Shown here: one piece after another, positions 1-7,145 of the stretch | Position numbering within the stretch: the first letter of the stretch is position 1 | Layout of the letters: each line of letters starts with the position of its first letter | From: an uncultured Lachnospiraceae bacterium | GTDB taxonomy: Bacteria > Bacillota > Clostridia > Lachnospirales > Lachnospiraceae | Direction of reading: 5' to 3' | Length of the DNA: 12,279 nucleotides | Assembly (NCBI GenBank): GCA_902767065.1 | Contig: CACXFW010000244.1 | Span: forward strand, 1-12,279 | Translations under genes and position numbers: made by a program | The notes under the pieces: model-generated | What the model saw: the letters and a program-made list of their open reading frames with translations, nothing else | What the model was told of the DNA's origin: nothing | The model's database searches: none

Positions 1-29
1 GAAAACACAACGATTTGGAGGAGAAGAAG

Positions 30-581
30 ATGAGAAAAGCTTTCGCAATGATCCTGGCAGGCGTAATGATGATGAGCATTCCGACATTTGCTTATGCTCA
101 GGAGGCCGGGTTTGACGAGTATGAACTGGGCGTTGAGGGAGAACAGGATGTGGACTTCATGACGATGAGCATGGTGTATTTCCAGCCTGTCGACATGGCG
201 CCTTCAGATCAGGCGACACCGAAGGAAGGCTCTGACCTTCATATCGAGGTAGACCTGACAGCGAACGAGAATCCATACAGCTTCCCGGTTGACGGCTGGG
301 TTCCGTACCTGAGCATCGACTATACGATCTACAAGGCAGGTACCGATGAGGAAGTGCTGACCGGCTCCATGATGCCGATGGCTGCCTCCGACGGACCTCA
401 TTACGGAAACAACATTGCCCTTGAGGAGGGCGAATATGACATCAAACTGAGCATCAAGAGCCCGGCGGAGAACGGATATCTTCTGCATGTTGATTCCGAG
501 ACCGGCGTTGAGGCGGACGGGTTCTGGGAAGAGCCGCTTGAAGCGACCTGGACGGGCTGGAACTTCGTCAAGGAGTGGTAA
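30..581 (+). CDS. P19/Tp34-family periplasmic iron-uptake protein (FetP-like)
   Basis: Secreted metal-binding protein of the P19/FetP/Tp34 family (Pfam Iron_transport), which works with an FTR1-type permease in ferrous iron uptake. Residues 1-23 form a signal peptide (MRKAF, hydrophobic core, AYA before Gln24). The family ligands are all present: His71 and Glu73 in HIEVDL, Met117 in MMPM, His124 in DGPHYG, and His153 in LLHVDSETG. The Met-to-His spacing of seven matches Campylobacter P19 as I remember it. At 183 residues the length is normal. I chose the ATG at 30 because GGAGGAG (17-23) lies correctly before it; an in-frame TTG at 15 would overlap that site and spoil the signal peptide. It is first in a run of five iron-system genes on this strand; FTR1 is expected just upstream, outside the window. 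Family assignment is firm; the metal carried (iron or copper) cannot be read from sequence. Confidence 0.95.
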   Translation: MRKAFAMILAGVMMMSIPTFAYAQEAGFDEYELGVEGEQDVDFMTMSMVYFQPVDMAPSDQATPKEGSDLHIEVDLTANENPYSFPVDGWVPYLSIDYTIYKAGTDEEVLTGSMMPMAASDGPHYGNNIALEEGEYDIKLSIKSPAENGYLLHVDSETGVEADGFWEEPLEATWTGWNFVKEW

Positions 582-821
582 GATCAGCGCCGGGCGCATC
601 CTTGCGCCGGCTGCCAGGAAAAGACAGGACATCTGCTGGCATGCGGTACGCGGGGTATTGCATGTCAGCAAATCATTTCCCCTGTACGGCGGAACCGCTT
701 AAGGGATCCGATTCCCCCTCATTCGCAAACCCTGGGCTTTGGCCGCAGTTCACTGCCCCGCGCTTCGCGCATCAGAAGGGGAAGCCGTACAGGCAGAAGA
801 CATGGATAGGGAGGCCTGAAA
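582..821 (+). other. GC-rich structured gap between P19 and DUF2318 genes
   Basis: These 240 bases hold no convincing gene but contain three successive inverted repeats. The first is a short stem GGCGCA/TGCGCC (593-598/603-608, loop of four). The second is an 11-bp stem with one G-T wobble (634-644/660-670). The third is a 10-bp perfect repeat CCTGTACGGC/GCCGTACAGG (681-690/784-793) closing a 93-base interior; TTCCCC (712-717) can pair with GGGGAA (778-783) directly inside it. None is followed by a T-run, so a simple intrinsic terminator is unlikely. A structured leader, an mRNA-processing site, or a decayed mobile repeat are all possible. It does not match any riboswitch I can recall. Confidence 0.5.
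808..814 (+). promoter_or_regulatory. Ribosome binding site fixing a TTG start
   Basis: AGGGAGG sits seven bases before the TTG at 822 and 25 bases before the next in-frame ATG (840). It therefore supports the TTG as the start of the DUF2318 gene. Confidence 0.7.
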
Positions 822-2111
822 TTGCTGAAGTATCTCTGGATGGTGATACAGGATCTGTTTGTCGCAGTCACCCTGGTATCAATGATTCATGCCATGATCC
901 ATACCCGGTTTGGAAAGGAGTCTCTCCGGATCCACTGGGCTGGAATCGCGGCCGGCGTGGTTTCTTCCATCATTCTGGCGATTGTGAAAAATACCACCAA
1001 CAAGATCATTTCCAGTCGCTGGAATCACAGGATCTATGCGGTCATTCTTCTGTTCACAGTGGCGTTTCTGGTTTTTGTGCTGCTGACCGGCAGGAAAGAA
1101 AGACAAAAGCCGGGCATACCCAGGGTTTTGACATGCCTTGCAGGAGCCGGGCTGTCTGCGTCCTGGATCTTCTATGCGCTGCCCGGATGCATCGCGTATC
1201 CTTTTACTTTCAACACGATGGGGAACGGGTACTGGTCTTCGTATTTCTTTTCCAGGCTGGCCGGCTGGGCTCTGGCTTATCTGATTCTCGCGATCTATGC
1301 GGGACTGCTTTATCGGTGCGCATGTGGAATCCGCCGGAAAGCATTTGCCACGATGGCTCTTCTGGTCATCGCGGCGATAAATGCCTTCTACTGCCTGTGC
1401 CGCTTCTTCGTCCCCTGGGTCAACCGCGCGAAGTGGCTTGACTGGCCTCTTACTTACAATCCCGGGGAACATGGCTGGGCGGCGGAACTGGTCCGGCTCA
1501 GTACCGGGTACGACATGCTGTTTATCTGGATTAGTGCTCTGCTGATCCTGATTCTTCTTGTGCTCTTCTTCGCCGAGAACACACACGTCACGCAGCCCTA
1601 TGACAACCCGGCCAGACACAGAAAACTCCGTGCGCTAAACCGCTCCCGCAGAAGACAGGCTGCAGGGCTTTTTTTGACGCTTGCCCTGTCCGTTCTCAGT
1701 ATGAGCGTCGTGAAAGCCTATGACACCCGGGAAGTCGTATTGTCGGAGCCGGAGACTTACACGGTGGAGGAGGACAGAATCCTCGTCCCGATGGACAGCG
1801 TCAGTGACGGACATCTGCACCGCTTCGAGTTTCGGACGGACAACGACGTGAATGTCCGGTGGATTGTCGTGAAGAAGCCGGGAAGCGCGTCCTTCGGAGT
1901 CGGGCTTGACGCGTGCGAGGTGTGCGGCAACGCGGGCTACTATGAGAACAACGGAAGAGTGATCTGCAAGCGGTGCGATGTCGTCATGAACATCAACACG
2001 ATCGGATTCAAGGGCGGCTGCAACCCGATTCCGCTTTCCTATGAGGTGGACGGCGGAAACCTGGTTTTCCTGATCCGGGACCTGGAAGCCGGAGAGCGGG
2101 AGTTTAAGTAA
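822..2111 (+). CDS. DUF2318 polytopic membrane protein of the P19 iron-uptake operon
   Basis: Membrane protein of the DUF2318 family, the partner gene regularly found beside P19 and FTR1 (Cj1660 in the Campylobacter jejuni P19 operon). About eight hydrophobic segments are visible, roughly at residues 8-28, 39-57, 70-89, 103-121, 148-166, 176-196, 231-251 and 279-298. An extracytoplasmic tail of about 130 residues follows. The tail contains the family hallmark: CEVC (Cys365, Cys368), CKRC (Cys382, Cys385) and a further Cys400 in GGCNP, plus HLH (His331, His333). The cysteines could bind a metal or act in redox chemistry with iron; the biochemical role is not established as far as I know. Translation probably starts at TTG. 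Eighty bases separate it from the next gene, and I see no feature in that gap. Family call is strong, mechanism is inference. Confidence 0.92.
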   Translation: MLKYLWMVIQDLFVAVTLVSMIHAMIHTRFGKESLRIHWAGIAAGVVSSIILAIVKNTTNKIISSRWNHRIYAVILLFTVAFLVFVLLTGRKERQKPGIPRVLTCLAGAGLSASWIFYALPGCIAYPFTFNTMGNGYWSSYFFSRLAGWALAYLILAIYAGLLYRCACGIRRKAFATMALLVIAAINAFYCLCRFFVPWVNRAKWLDWPLTYNPGEHGWAAELVRLSTGYDMLFIWISALLILILLVLFFAENTHVTQPYDNPARHRKLRALNRSRRRQAAGLFLTLALSVLSMSVVKAYDTREVVLSEPETYTVEEDRILVPMDSVSDGHLHRFEFRTDNDVNVRWIVVKKPGSASFGVGLDACEVCGNAGYYENNGRVICKRCDVVMNINTIGFKGGCNPIPLSYEVDGGNLVFLIRDLEAGEREFK

Positions 2112-2191
2112 CAAAGAACGAACTGTGCAGCCAGATACCGTTCAAAAGTACGAGTCTTCTTTCTGTACAGGTTCTGGGAAGGTGAAAGAAT

Positions 2192-3487
2192 ATGCTGTTT
2201 AAAATGATCCGGGGCGTGCTGTTCCACCAGAGAGGGAAAATGCTGCTGATCGCCTTTACGATTGCCCTCGGCGCGTCCCTTGCGACTGCCATGCTGAATG
2301 TCATGTGGGATGTGGGAGACAAGGTGAACCAGGAGCTGAAGACTTACGGCGCCAACATCACCGTCAAACCCAGGGATTCCTCCCTTCTTTCCGATATCTA
2401 TGACGTGGGGGAGGGCGGGAAGCTTCGTGTTGCGTACCTGAACGAGGAGGACCTCCCCAAACTGAAAACCATCTTCTGGGCTTTTAACATCGTCGACTTT
2501 ACTCCGTTTCTGGAAACAGATGTCACCCTTCCGGATGGAACGGATGCCAGGATCGCCGGAACCTGGTTCAATCACCATCTTTCTCTCCCTACAGGAGAAG
2601 AGCTGGATGCCGGCGTGGAAAGCATGCGATCCTGGTGGGATATCACGCAGGGTGCCTGGCTGGATGAATCGGATCCGGCGGCCGCATCCAGTGTGATGGC
2701 GGGCACGACGCTGGCTGAGACGGAAGGATGGAAGGCCGGGGATCAGATTTCGCTGAGAGGTCCGGCGAAGGAAATGACGGTTACGATTGCCGGGATCTTC
2801 GACGCGGGCGGAGAGGAAGATATGCAGATCTTTGCTCCGCTTGACCTGGTTCAGGAACTGGCGGACGCAGAGGGAAAGGTGGACCGGATTGAGGTATCCG
2901 CCCTGACTACGCCGGACAATGAACTGGCTCTGAGGGCAGCGCGCAATCCGTCGGCCCTGAGCAGCCGTGATTATGAGACATGGTACTGTACGGCTTATGT
3001 CAGCGCGATCTGTTACCAGATTCAGGAGGCGATTCCGAATGCGTCGGCATCAGCTGTCCGGCAGGTGGCGGAGAGTGAAGGAGCGATCCTTGATAAAACG
3101 CAGCTTCTGATGATCCTGATCACAGCTCTGAGCCTGATCGGTGCGGCCCTTGGCATCAGCAATCTGGTGACAGCCAGCGTGATGGAACGCTCGAAGGAGA
3201 TCGGGCTTTTGAAAGCAATCGGCGCGAGGGATCATTCCATTACCATAGTCATCATGATCGAGATCCTTGTGACCGCGCTGATCGGGGGCGTGGCAGGGTA
3301 TTGTCTTGGATTTGGCTTTGCCCAGCTGATCGGGCGCAGTGTATTCGGTTCTGCGATCGAGATGAAAGTGAAGGTCATCCCCATCGTGGCAGCGCTGATC
3401 GCGCTGGTGACACTTGCGGGAAGCCTGCCGGCGATCCGCATGGTGCTGAGGCTGCGTCCGGCCGAGGTGCTGCATGGAGGACAGTAG
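2192..3487 (+). CDS. FtsX/MacB-like ABC permease of the P19 iron-uptake operon, first subunit
   Basis: Permease of the FtsX/MacB type: one N-terminal membrane helix (about 17-38), a large extracytoplasmic domain (about 40-300), then three helices (303-327, 350-377, 395-417). MERSKEIGLLKAIGAR (331-346) is the conserved FtsX cytoplasmic segment that contacts the ATPase, and the protein ends with RPAEVLHGG. The extracytoplasmic domain includes a WYCTAY segment (264-269) with Cys266 and Cys274, which I recall as typical of the P19-operon permeases (Cj1661-like). A ribosome binding site (GAAGGTGA, 2178-2185) precedes the ATG. The stop is three bases before the next start, indicating tight co-translation. 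By analogy with MacB it would transmit mechanical work across the membrane rather than form a classical import channel; this is inference. Confidence 0.9.
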   Translation: MLFKMIRGVLFHQRGKMLLIAFTIALGASLATAMLNVMWDVGDKVNQELKTYGANITVKPRDSSLLSDIYDVGEGGKLRVAYLNEEDLPKLKTIFWAFNIVDFTPFLETDVTLPDGTDARIAGTWFNHHLSLPTGEELDAGVESMRSWWDITQGAWLDESDPAAASSVMAGTTLAETEGWKAGDQISLRGPAKEMTVTIAGIFDAGGEEDMQIFAPLDLVQELADAEGKVDRIEVSALTTPDNELALRAARNPSALSSRDYETWYCTAYVSAICYQIQEAIPNASASAVRQVAESEGAILDKTQLLMILITALSLIGAALGISNLVTASVMERSKEIGLLKAIGARDHSITIVIMIEILVTALIGGVAGYCLGFGFAQLIGRSVFGSAIEMKVKVIPIVAALIALVTLAGSLPAIRMVLRLRPAEVLHGGQ

Positions 3488-3490
3488 AGA

Positions 3491-4990
3491 ATGACAAAAC
3501 GAAAAATGTTCCTTCGGATGATTACGGCATCGCTCCTTCGGAGACGCTCCCGCATGCTGATCGCGCTTCTTTCCATCGCGGTGGGAGCAACGATCCTGTC
3601 CGGGCTGGTTACGATCTACATCGATGTTCCGCGTCAGATGGGGGCTCAGTTCAGGTCCTACGGCGCCAACATGATCCTTCTGCCGAAAGAGGACGGATCC
3701 CTTACCATGGACAGCTTTCAGGAAGCGATGGGTTCATTTTCCGGAGAAGAAATCGTCGGGGCGACCCCGTACCGGTACGTCAGGCTTGACATGCCTTCGA
3801 GGCAGCAGTCCTTTATCACCGCAGGATGCGACTTTTCAGAGGTTCAGAAGACCAGCCCTTACTTCAGCGTAGAGGGAAACTGGCCGGAGAATTCCCGGGA
3901 AGTGCTGGTGGGAAAGGAGATCGCGGAAACGATCGGCGTGAAGGAAGGAAGTTCCATCGAGCTATGCTATAAGACCACAGACTCCGGGGATGGGGACAGC
4001 GCTTCTGACCGGAAAGCCGGCGCGCATCTGACGGGAAGCGCGGAAGGCTTCAATAAGGTGATCGTGACAGCCGGATTTGACCTGGATGAAGAGGGGAAGA
4101 TTGCTTCCATTCAAGTGGATGCTTCCGCCCAGACCCCGGGGATCGGATCCCTGGTGGGGACAGACAAGGCGTTTCTGGATCAGTTTATCGGAAAGACGCT
4201 GCCCCTTACCCTCCGGTCTGCCGGTTCCGGAGAGGATACGGGCGGCGATGAAAAAAATGTCATCGACGCGGTATCGGGGGCGACCATTTCCTCCAGGGCG
4301 GTTGTCGACGCGCTAAACAGTGCCGCCTCGCCGGAACATGCGTCCGTGGTCGAAAATACAGAGCATTTTACCGTGACAGGAATTCTTTCCACCGGTGGCG
4401 AGGAGGAGGGATATATCTATATGTCCCTGAAGGATCTTCAGAGGCTGACGCTGGAGGAAACACTTGACGTTGCGGAGCTGTCGGTATCCGCGAACGCTCA
4501 GGAGCTGGAGAACTACAGCAAAGCCATCACGGATTCGGATTCCGGCATCACATGCCGTCTTGTGAAGCGTGTGACACGCTCGGAAGCCTCGGTTCTCGGA
4601 AAGCTGCAGGCACTGGTATTCCTGGTGACAGCAGTGGTGCTTCTTCTGACGATGATCAGCGTATCGACTACGATGCTTGCCGTTGTTTCGGAAAGACGCC
4701 GGGAGATCGGCCTCAGAAAAGCGCTGGGAGCCTCCGACGGGTCGATCCGGAAGGAATTTCTGGGAGAGGGAATGTTCCTGGGCGGTCTGGGAGGAGTGCT
4801 CGGAACCATCCTCGGCTTCGGGTTTGCCCAGCTGGTCAGTGTCAATGTGTTTGGATCGTCCATTATGTTTCAGCCGCTTCTTTTGCCGGGGACGATTCTC
4901 ATATCCATGGCGATCGCGGCTGTTTCCTGCCAGATGCCGATCCGGCGGGCTGTAGCGATCGACCCGGCGATTGTACTGAAGGGAGAATAA
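3491..4990 (+). CDS. FtsX/MacB-like ABC permease with an inserted FMN-binding domain
   Basis: Second permease of the iron operon, 499 residues. Helix 1 lies at about 20-43 and three C-terminal helices at about 373-399, 427-452 and 462-482. ERRREIGLRKALGAS (401-415) is the FtsX signature, and the end is DPAIVLKGE. It is longer than its neighbour permease because the extracytoplasmic region contains an FMN_bind-like stretch (about 189-276). That stretch has the strand pattern DEEGKIASIQVD, the loop AQTPGIGS (213-220) and the motif DAVSGAT (259-265), which in RnfG and NqrC is where ApbE attaches FMN to the threonine (here Thr265). An acidic, Gly/Ser-rich linker (about 162-188) precedes the insert and the MacB-like domain resumes at about 290. 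GGAGG (3476-3480) serves as ribosome binding site. Covalent flavin is predicted, not proven. Confidence 0.9.
   Translation: MTKRKMFLRMITASLLRRRSRMLIALLSIAVGATILSGLVTIYIDVPRQMGAQFRSYGANMILLPKEDGSLTMDSFQEAMGSFSGEEIVGATPYRYVRLDMPSRQQSFITAGCDFSEVQKTSPYFSVEGNWPENSREVLVGKEIAETIGVKEGSSIELCYKTTDSGDGDSASDRKAGAHLTGSAEGFNKVIVTAGFDLDEEGKIASIQVDASAQTPGIGSLVGTDKAFLDQFIGKTLPLTLRSAGSGEDTGGDEKNVIDAVSGATISSRAVVDALNSAASPEHASVVENTEHFTVTGILSTGGEEEGYIYMSLKDLQRLTLEETLDVAELSVSANAQELENYSKAITDSDSGITCRLVKRVTRSEASVLGKLQALVFLVTAVVLLLTMISVSTTMLAVVSERRREIGLRKALGASDGSIRKEFLGEGMFLGGLGGVLGTILGFGFAQLVSVNVFGSSIMFQPLLLPGTILISMAIAAVSCQMPIRRAVAIDPAIVLKGE
4055..4318 (+). other. FMN_bind-like domain with flavinylation motif inside the permease
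   Basis: Domain segment of the permease at residues 189-276. The visible FMN_bind hallmarks are GKI followed by a beta strand, the TPGIG turn, KAFLDQFIGK, and the DxxSGAT flavinylation signature encoded at 4265-4285, followed by SSRAVVDAL. This is the order seen in NqrC, RnfG and PplA-type domains. Its location between two membrane helices with the loop outside is compatible with ApbE, which acts on the extracytoplasmic side. No apbE gene is in the window. Confidence 0.85.
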
Positions 4991-5015
4991 TGCCAGACCA
5001 TGGCATCAGGATTAA

Positions 5016-5036
5016 GTCTCCGGCATCGCCGGGGAC
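5016..5036 (+). other. Intercistronic hairpin before the ABC ATPase gene
   Basis: Nine-base-pair stem (5016-5024/5028-5036, one G-T wobble, three-base loop ATC) in the 79-base gap between permease and ATPase. A weaker stem, ATGCCA/TGGCAT (4990-4995/5001-5006), comes first. No T-run follows, so read-through is expected; RNA processing or stabilisation is a possible role. Confidence 0.5.
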
Positions 5037-5069
5037 GCCTCATGGCGATTACGGAAGGGAGAATGACAG

Positions 5070-5756
5070 ATGGCATTGCTTGAACTGAAAAATGTATCCA
5101 AGATCTACGGAGACCTGAAAGCCCTGAATGATGTCAGCATATCCGTTGAGAAAGGGGAATGGGTTGCGATCATGGGTCCGTCCGGCTCCGGAAAGAGTAC
5201 GATGATGAACATCATTGGATGCATGGACAAGCCGACGATCGGGGAAGTGCTGCTGGACGGAGTTGACATTTCCAGGGAATCCCAGAAGGTGCTGACGGAT
5301 ATCCGCAGGGATAAGATCGGACTGATCTTTCAGCAGTTCCATATGGTGACTTACCTGACTGCCGTGGAAAATGTCATGGTCAGCCAGTACTACCATTCCA
5401 TGCCGGATGAAGCAGAAGCGCTCGAAGCGCTGGAGCGCGTCGGTCTCAGGGAGCGGGCCAGGCACCTGCCCGGACAGCTCTCCGGAGGAGAGCAGCAGAG
5501 AGTCTGTGTGGCGCGCGCGCTGATCAATCACCCGGAGCTGATCCTTGCGGATGAGCCGACCGGGAATCTGGACGAGGCAAATGAGAATATCGTGCTGGAT
5601 CTGTTCCGGCAGCTGCACCAGGAAGGGACAACGCTGATCGTGGTCACCCATGACCCGGAGGTGGCAGAGGCTGCCCAGAGAACCATTGTGCTGGAACATG
5701 GCCGCGTGGCGAAAGAAGTGATCAATGAAAACTTCGGGAAAGACAATGCCAGGTGA
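5070..5756 (+). CDS. ABC transporter ATP-binding protein of the P19 iron-uptake operon (MacB/LolD type)
   Basis: ATPase of the MacB/LolD/FtsE class, 228 residues, which energises the two FtsX-like permeases from the cytoplasm. All motifs are intact: Walker A GPSGSGKST (36-44), Q-loop IFQQF (86-90), ABC signature LSGGEQQR (137-144), Walker B LILADEP with catalytic Glu162, D-loop GNLD (165-168) and switch His194 in VVTHD. GGGAG (5056-5060) lies nine bases before the ATG at 5070; an ATG at 5063 would terminate after six codons. It is the last gene of the iron operon. Its final codons lie in the first unit of a 35-bp imperfect tandem repeat. Its position next to P19, DUF2318 and the permeases gives the iron assignment; the ATPase alone would not. 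Confidence 0.93.
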   Translation: MALLELKNVSKIYGDLKALNDVSISVEKGEWVAIMGPSGSGKSTMMNIIGCMDKPTIGEVLLDGVDISRESQKVLTDIRRDKIGLIFQQFHMVTYLTAVENVMVSQYYHSMPDEAEALEALERVGLRERARHLPGQLSGGEQQRVCVARALINHPELILADEPTGNLDEANENIVLDLFRQLHQEGTTLIVVTHDPEVAEAAQRTIVLEHGRVAKEVINENFGKDNAR

Positions 5757-5787
5757 TCCATGAAAACCTCGGGATAGACAGTGTCAG
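5718..5787 (+). repeat. 35-bp imperfect tandem duplication at the 3' end of the ATPase gene
   Basis: Unit 1 (5718-5752) and unit 2 (5753-5787) differ at five of 35 positions. A third, truncated copy begins at 5788 (GTGATCTATGG). The coding sequence ends two codons after unit 1, so unit 2 is outside the gene. The period is not a multiple of three, so it is not a protein repeat. Confidence 0.8.
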
Positions 5788-5872
5788 GTGATCTATGGAC
5801 CATTCCGGAGCAAAGAGACGGAACGGCTTTCGAACCGTGAATCAGGGACTGCGCCCTCAGGCAAAGGTCTCA

Positions 5873-6913
5873 TCAGAACAGGCTTTTCATAAGACAGGAA
5901 AGAATTCCTTCTGTATCGTCCAGGGAAAGGACCGGGCATGGCACGCTTTCGGAAAGCGGCGTATCTGCGGCAACGCATACCAGCGTACTGCCATCACATA
6001 CGCAGTGATTCGATACAGCGCCCCGGATTACTTCGACCTTGGGCCAGGAGGAATTCTTCATGCCTTCTATCATTATGACATCTACATCTTTCATCTGCCG
6101 GATCAGATCCTCCACAGCCATCTGACGCCTGATGCGAAGAAAGGACTGTGAATCGGAAAACACCGCCGTAGCCATTGCGCCGGCCCGGTAGAAACGGTCA
6201 GAATCCGTTCCCTCCACATCACATTCAAAGGAATGGCCATCGTGCTTGATGACGCCCACCGACATTCCTTTGTCAGAAAAGGCGTGAATCAGCCTTTCCA
6301 CAAGACCGGTTTTTCCGCTGTTCTTGACTCCGCTTACGCAGAAGATGACAGGACGCAGGAGGGACTGGTATTCCTGAGGCGTATTGATATTCCGGAGCGT
6401 TTCTTTTCCAAAGCAGCTGTTTTCAATCTCCACATACTTTGTCCGTACAGCTGCGAGCAGCTGTGTCATGCGGTATCTGCCGTTTTCGATCATTTCCTGA
6501 ATGACAGGCAGCACTGCCTTGCTGTAGATTCCGCAAAGGGGATGGATCCTGTCTTTCTCGCAAAACACCCACGCGTCATAATCAGACGAGATATACCCGG
6601 AAAGGTACAGCACCATCTCCCGGCGCACAAAGGGCATATCAACCGCGCAGATGAACACATAATCTGTGCCGGCATACTGAAGGGAATGCCGGATTCCCTC
6701 CATGGGGCCGACCTTTGGGTTCTCATCCGTCAGCACTTTCAGACCATAACCGGAATAGCCCCTGTCTGAAACAGCAGACAGAAATACTTCGCCGCATCCG
6801 GATAATTCCTGTACAAGACGGCCAAGAAACGTTTGCTGATTCAGCATAAGAAGCGCTTTGTCCCGTCCCATGCGGGTGGAGCGGCCGATCAGGATTGCCG
6901 AAGACAGATTCAT
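5873..6913 (-). CDS. mobAB: MobA-MobB fusion: molybdenum cofactor guanylyltransferase plus GTP-binding MobB domain
   Basis: Fusion of two molybdenum cofactor proteins, 346 residues. Residues 1-185 are MobA-like, the nucleotidyltransferase that links GMP to molybdopterin to make the dinucleotide cofactor. They show the nucleotide loop RSTRMGRDKALL (11-22), the metal-binding Asp92 in AVDMPF, and the family end NINTPQEY (176-183). Residues 188-346 are MobB-like: Walker A GVKNSGKT (195-202), KHDGHSFECDVEGTDSDRF (223-241) and IEGMK (282-286). The nucleotide loop is slightly atypical: LIGRSTRMG where LAGGxSxRMG is usual, so the second Gly is Arg. The start is fixed by AGGAGG (6921-6926 on this strand), seven bases before the ATG. 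It converges on the iron operon with a 116-base gap and is divergent from moaA. Confidence 0.93.
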   Translation of the reverse strand: MNLSSAILIGRSTRMGRDKALLMLNQQTFLGRLVQELSGCGEVFLSAVSDRGYSGYGLKVLTDENPKVGPMEGIRHSLQYAGTDYVFICAVDMPFVRREMVLYLSGYISSDYDAWVFCEKDRIHPLCGIYSKAVLPVIQEMIENGRYRMTQLLAAVRTKYVEIENSCFGKETLRNINTPQEYQSLLRPVIFCVSGVKNSGKTGLVERLIHAFSDKGMSVGVIKHDGHSFECDVEGTDSDRFYRAGAMATAVFSDSQSFLRIRRQMAVEDLIRQMKDVDVIMIEGMKNSSWPKVEVIRGAVSNHCVCDGSTLVCVAADTPLSESVPCPVLSLDDTEGILSCLMKSLF

Positions 6914-6940
6914 CTGGGATCCTCCTGTCTCTTTCCATAG

Positions 6941-6960
6941 ATCCTGCTCTTTCGCAGGAT
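6941..6960 (-). other. Hairpin in the mobAB leader
   Basis: Perfect 7-bp stem ATCCTGC/GCAGGAT (6941-6947/6954-6960) with a six-base loop, between the predicted mobAB promoter and its start codon. No T-run adjoins it. Confidence 0.5.
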
Positions 6961-6969
6961 TCTCTTGCG

Positions 6970-6999
6970 GCCGTGGCAGAAGACTCCTGCTTCCACGGC
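6970..6999 (-). other. Second hairpin in the mobAB leader
   Basis: Perfect 7-bp stem GCCGTGG/CCACGGC (6970-6976/6993-6999); an inner CAG/CTG stem (6977-6979/6987-6989) can extend it. Together with the hairpin at 6941-6960 it makes a structured 5' leader of about 90 bases. I could not match it to the molybdenum cofactor riboswitch from memory. Confidence 0.45.
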
Positions 7000-7008
7000 T
7001 TCTTCCCT

Positions 7009-7014
7009 ATTATA
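7009..7014 (-). promoter_or_regulatory. Probable -10 box for mobAB
   Basis: A perfect TATAAT on the minus strand, about 95 bases before the mobAB start. No good -35 hexamer is seen at 16-18 bases, so this is a moderate call. Confidence 0.4.
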
Positions 7015-7102
7015 GCCGTGAAAGGAAAACAATTCCACCTGAACGGAGGGCAGTAAACTGTGACCTGAGTGTTCTGATATGGCTTTTTTGGCTGGCTGAT
7101 AC

Positions 7103-7108
7103 TATAAT
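7103..7108 (+). promoter_or_regulatory. Probable -10 box for moaA
   Basis: A perfect TATAAT 37 bases before the moaA ATG. The -35 position (TGGCTT, 7080-7085, 17-base spacing) is a poor match, so an activator or a weak promoter is possible. Confidence 0.5.
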
Positions 7109-7145
7109 GACCTTATAGTTTCCTGTTTTTATGAGGCAATGAAAT

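Noticed and set aside
204..671. Minus-strand open frame across the P19 gene
   Set aside because: It is antisense to P19, whose ligands and signal peptide are convincing. No ribosome binding site or family resemblance is seen.
575..1441. Long open frame on the + strand overlapping the DUF2318 gene
   Set aside because: Its translation is rich in Arg, Gly, Pro and Cys with no domain pattern, and it overlaps the well-supported membrane protein gene in another frame.
6233..6769. Plus-strand open frame opposite mobAB
   Set aside because: The minus-strand MobA-MobB motifs are unambiguous; the plus-strand product resembles nothing.
6914..7010. Molybdenum cofactor riboswitch in the mobAB leader
   Set aside because: Hairpins are present, but I could not identify the conserved bases of the known motif, so I do not call it.
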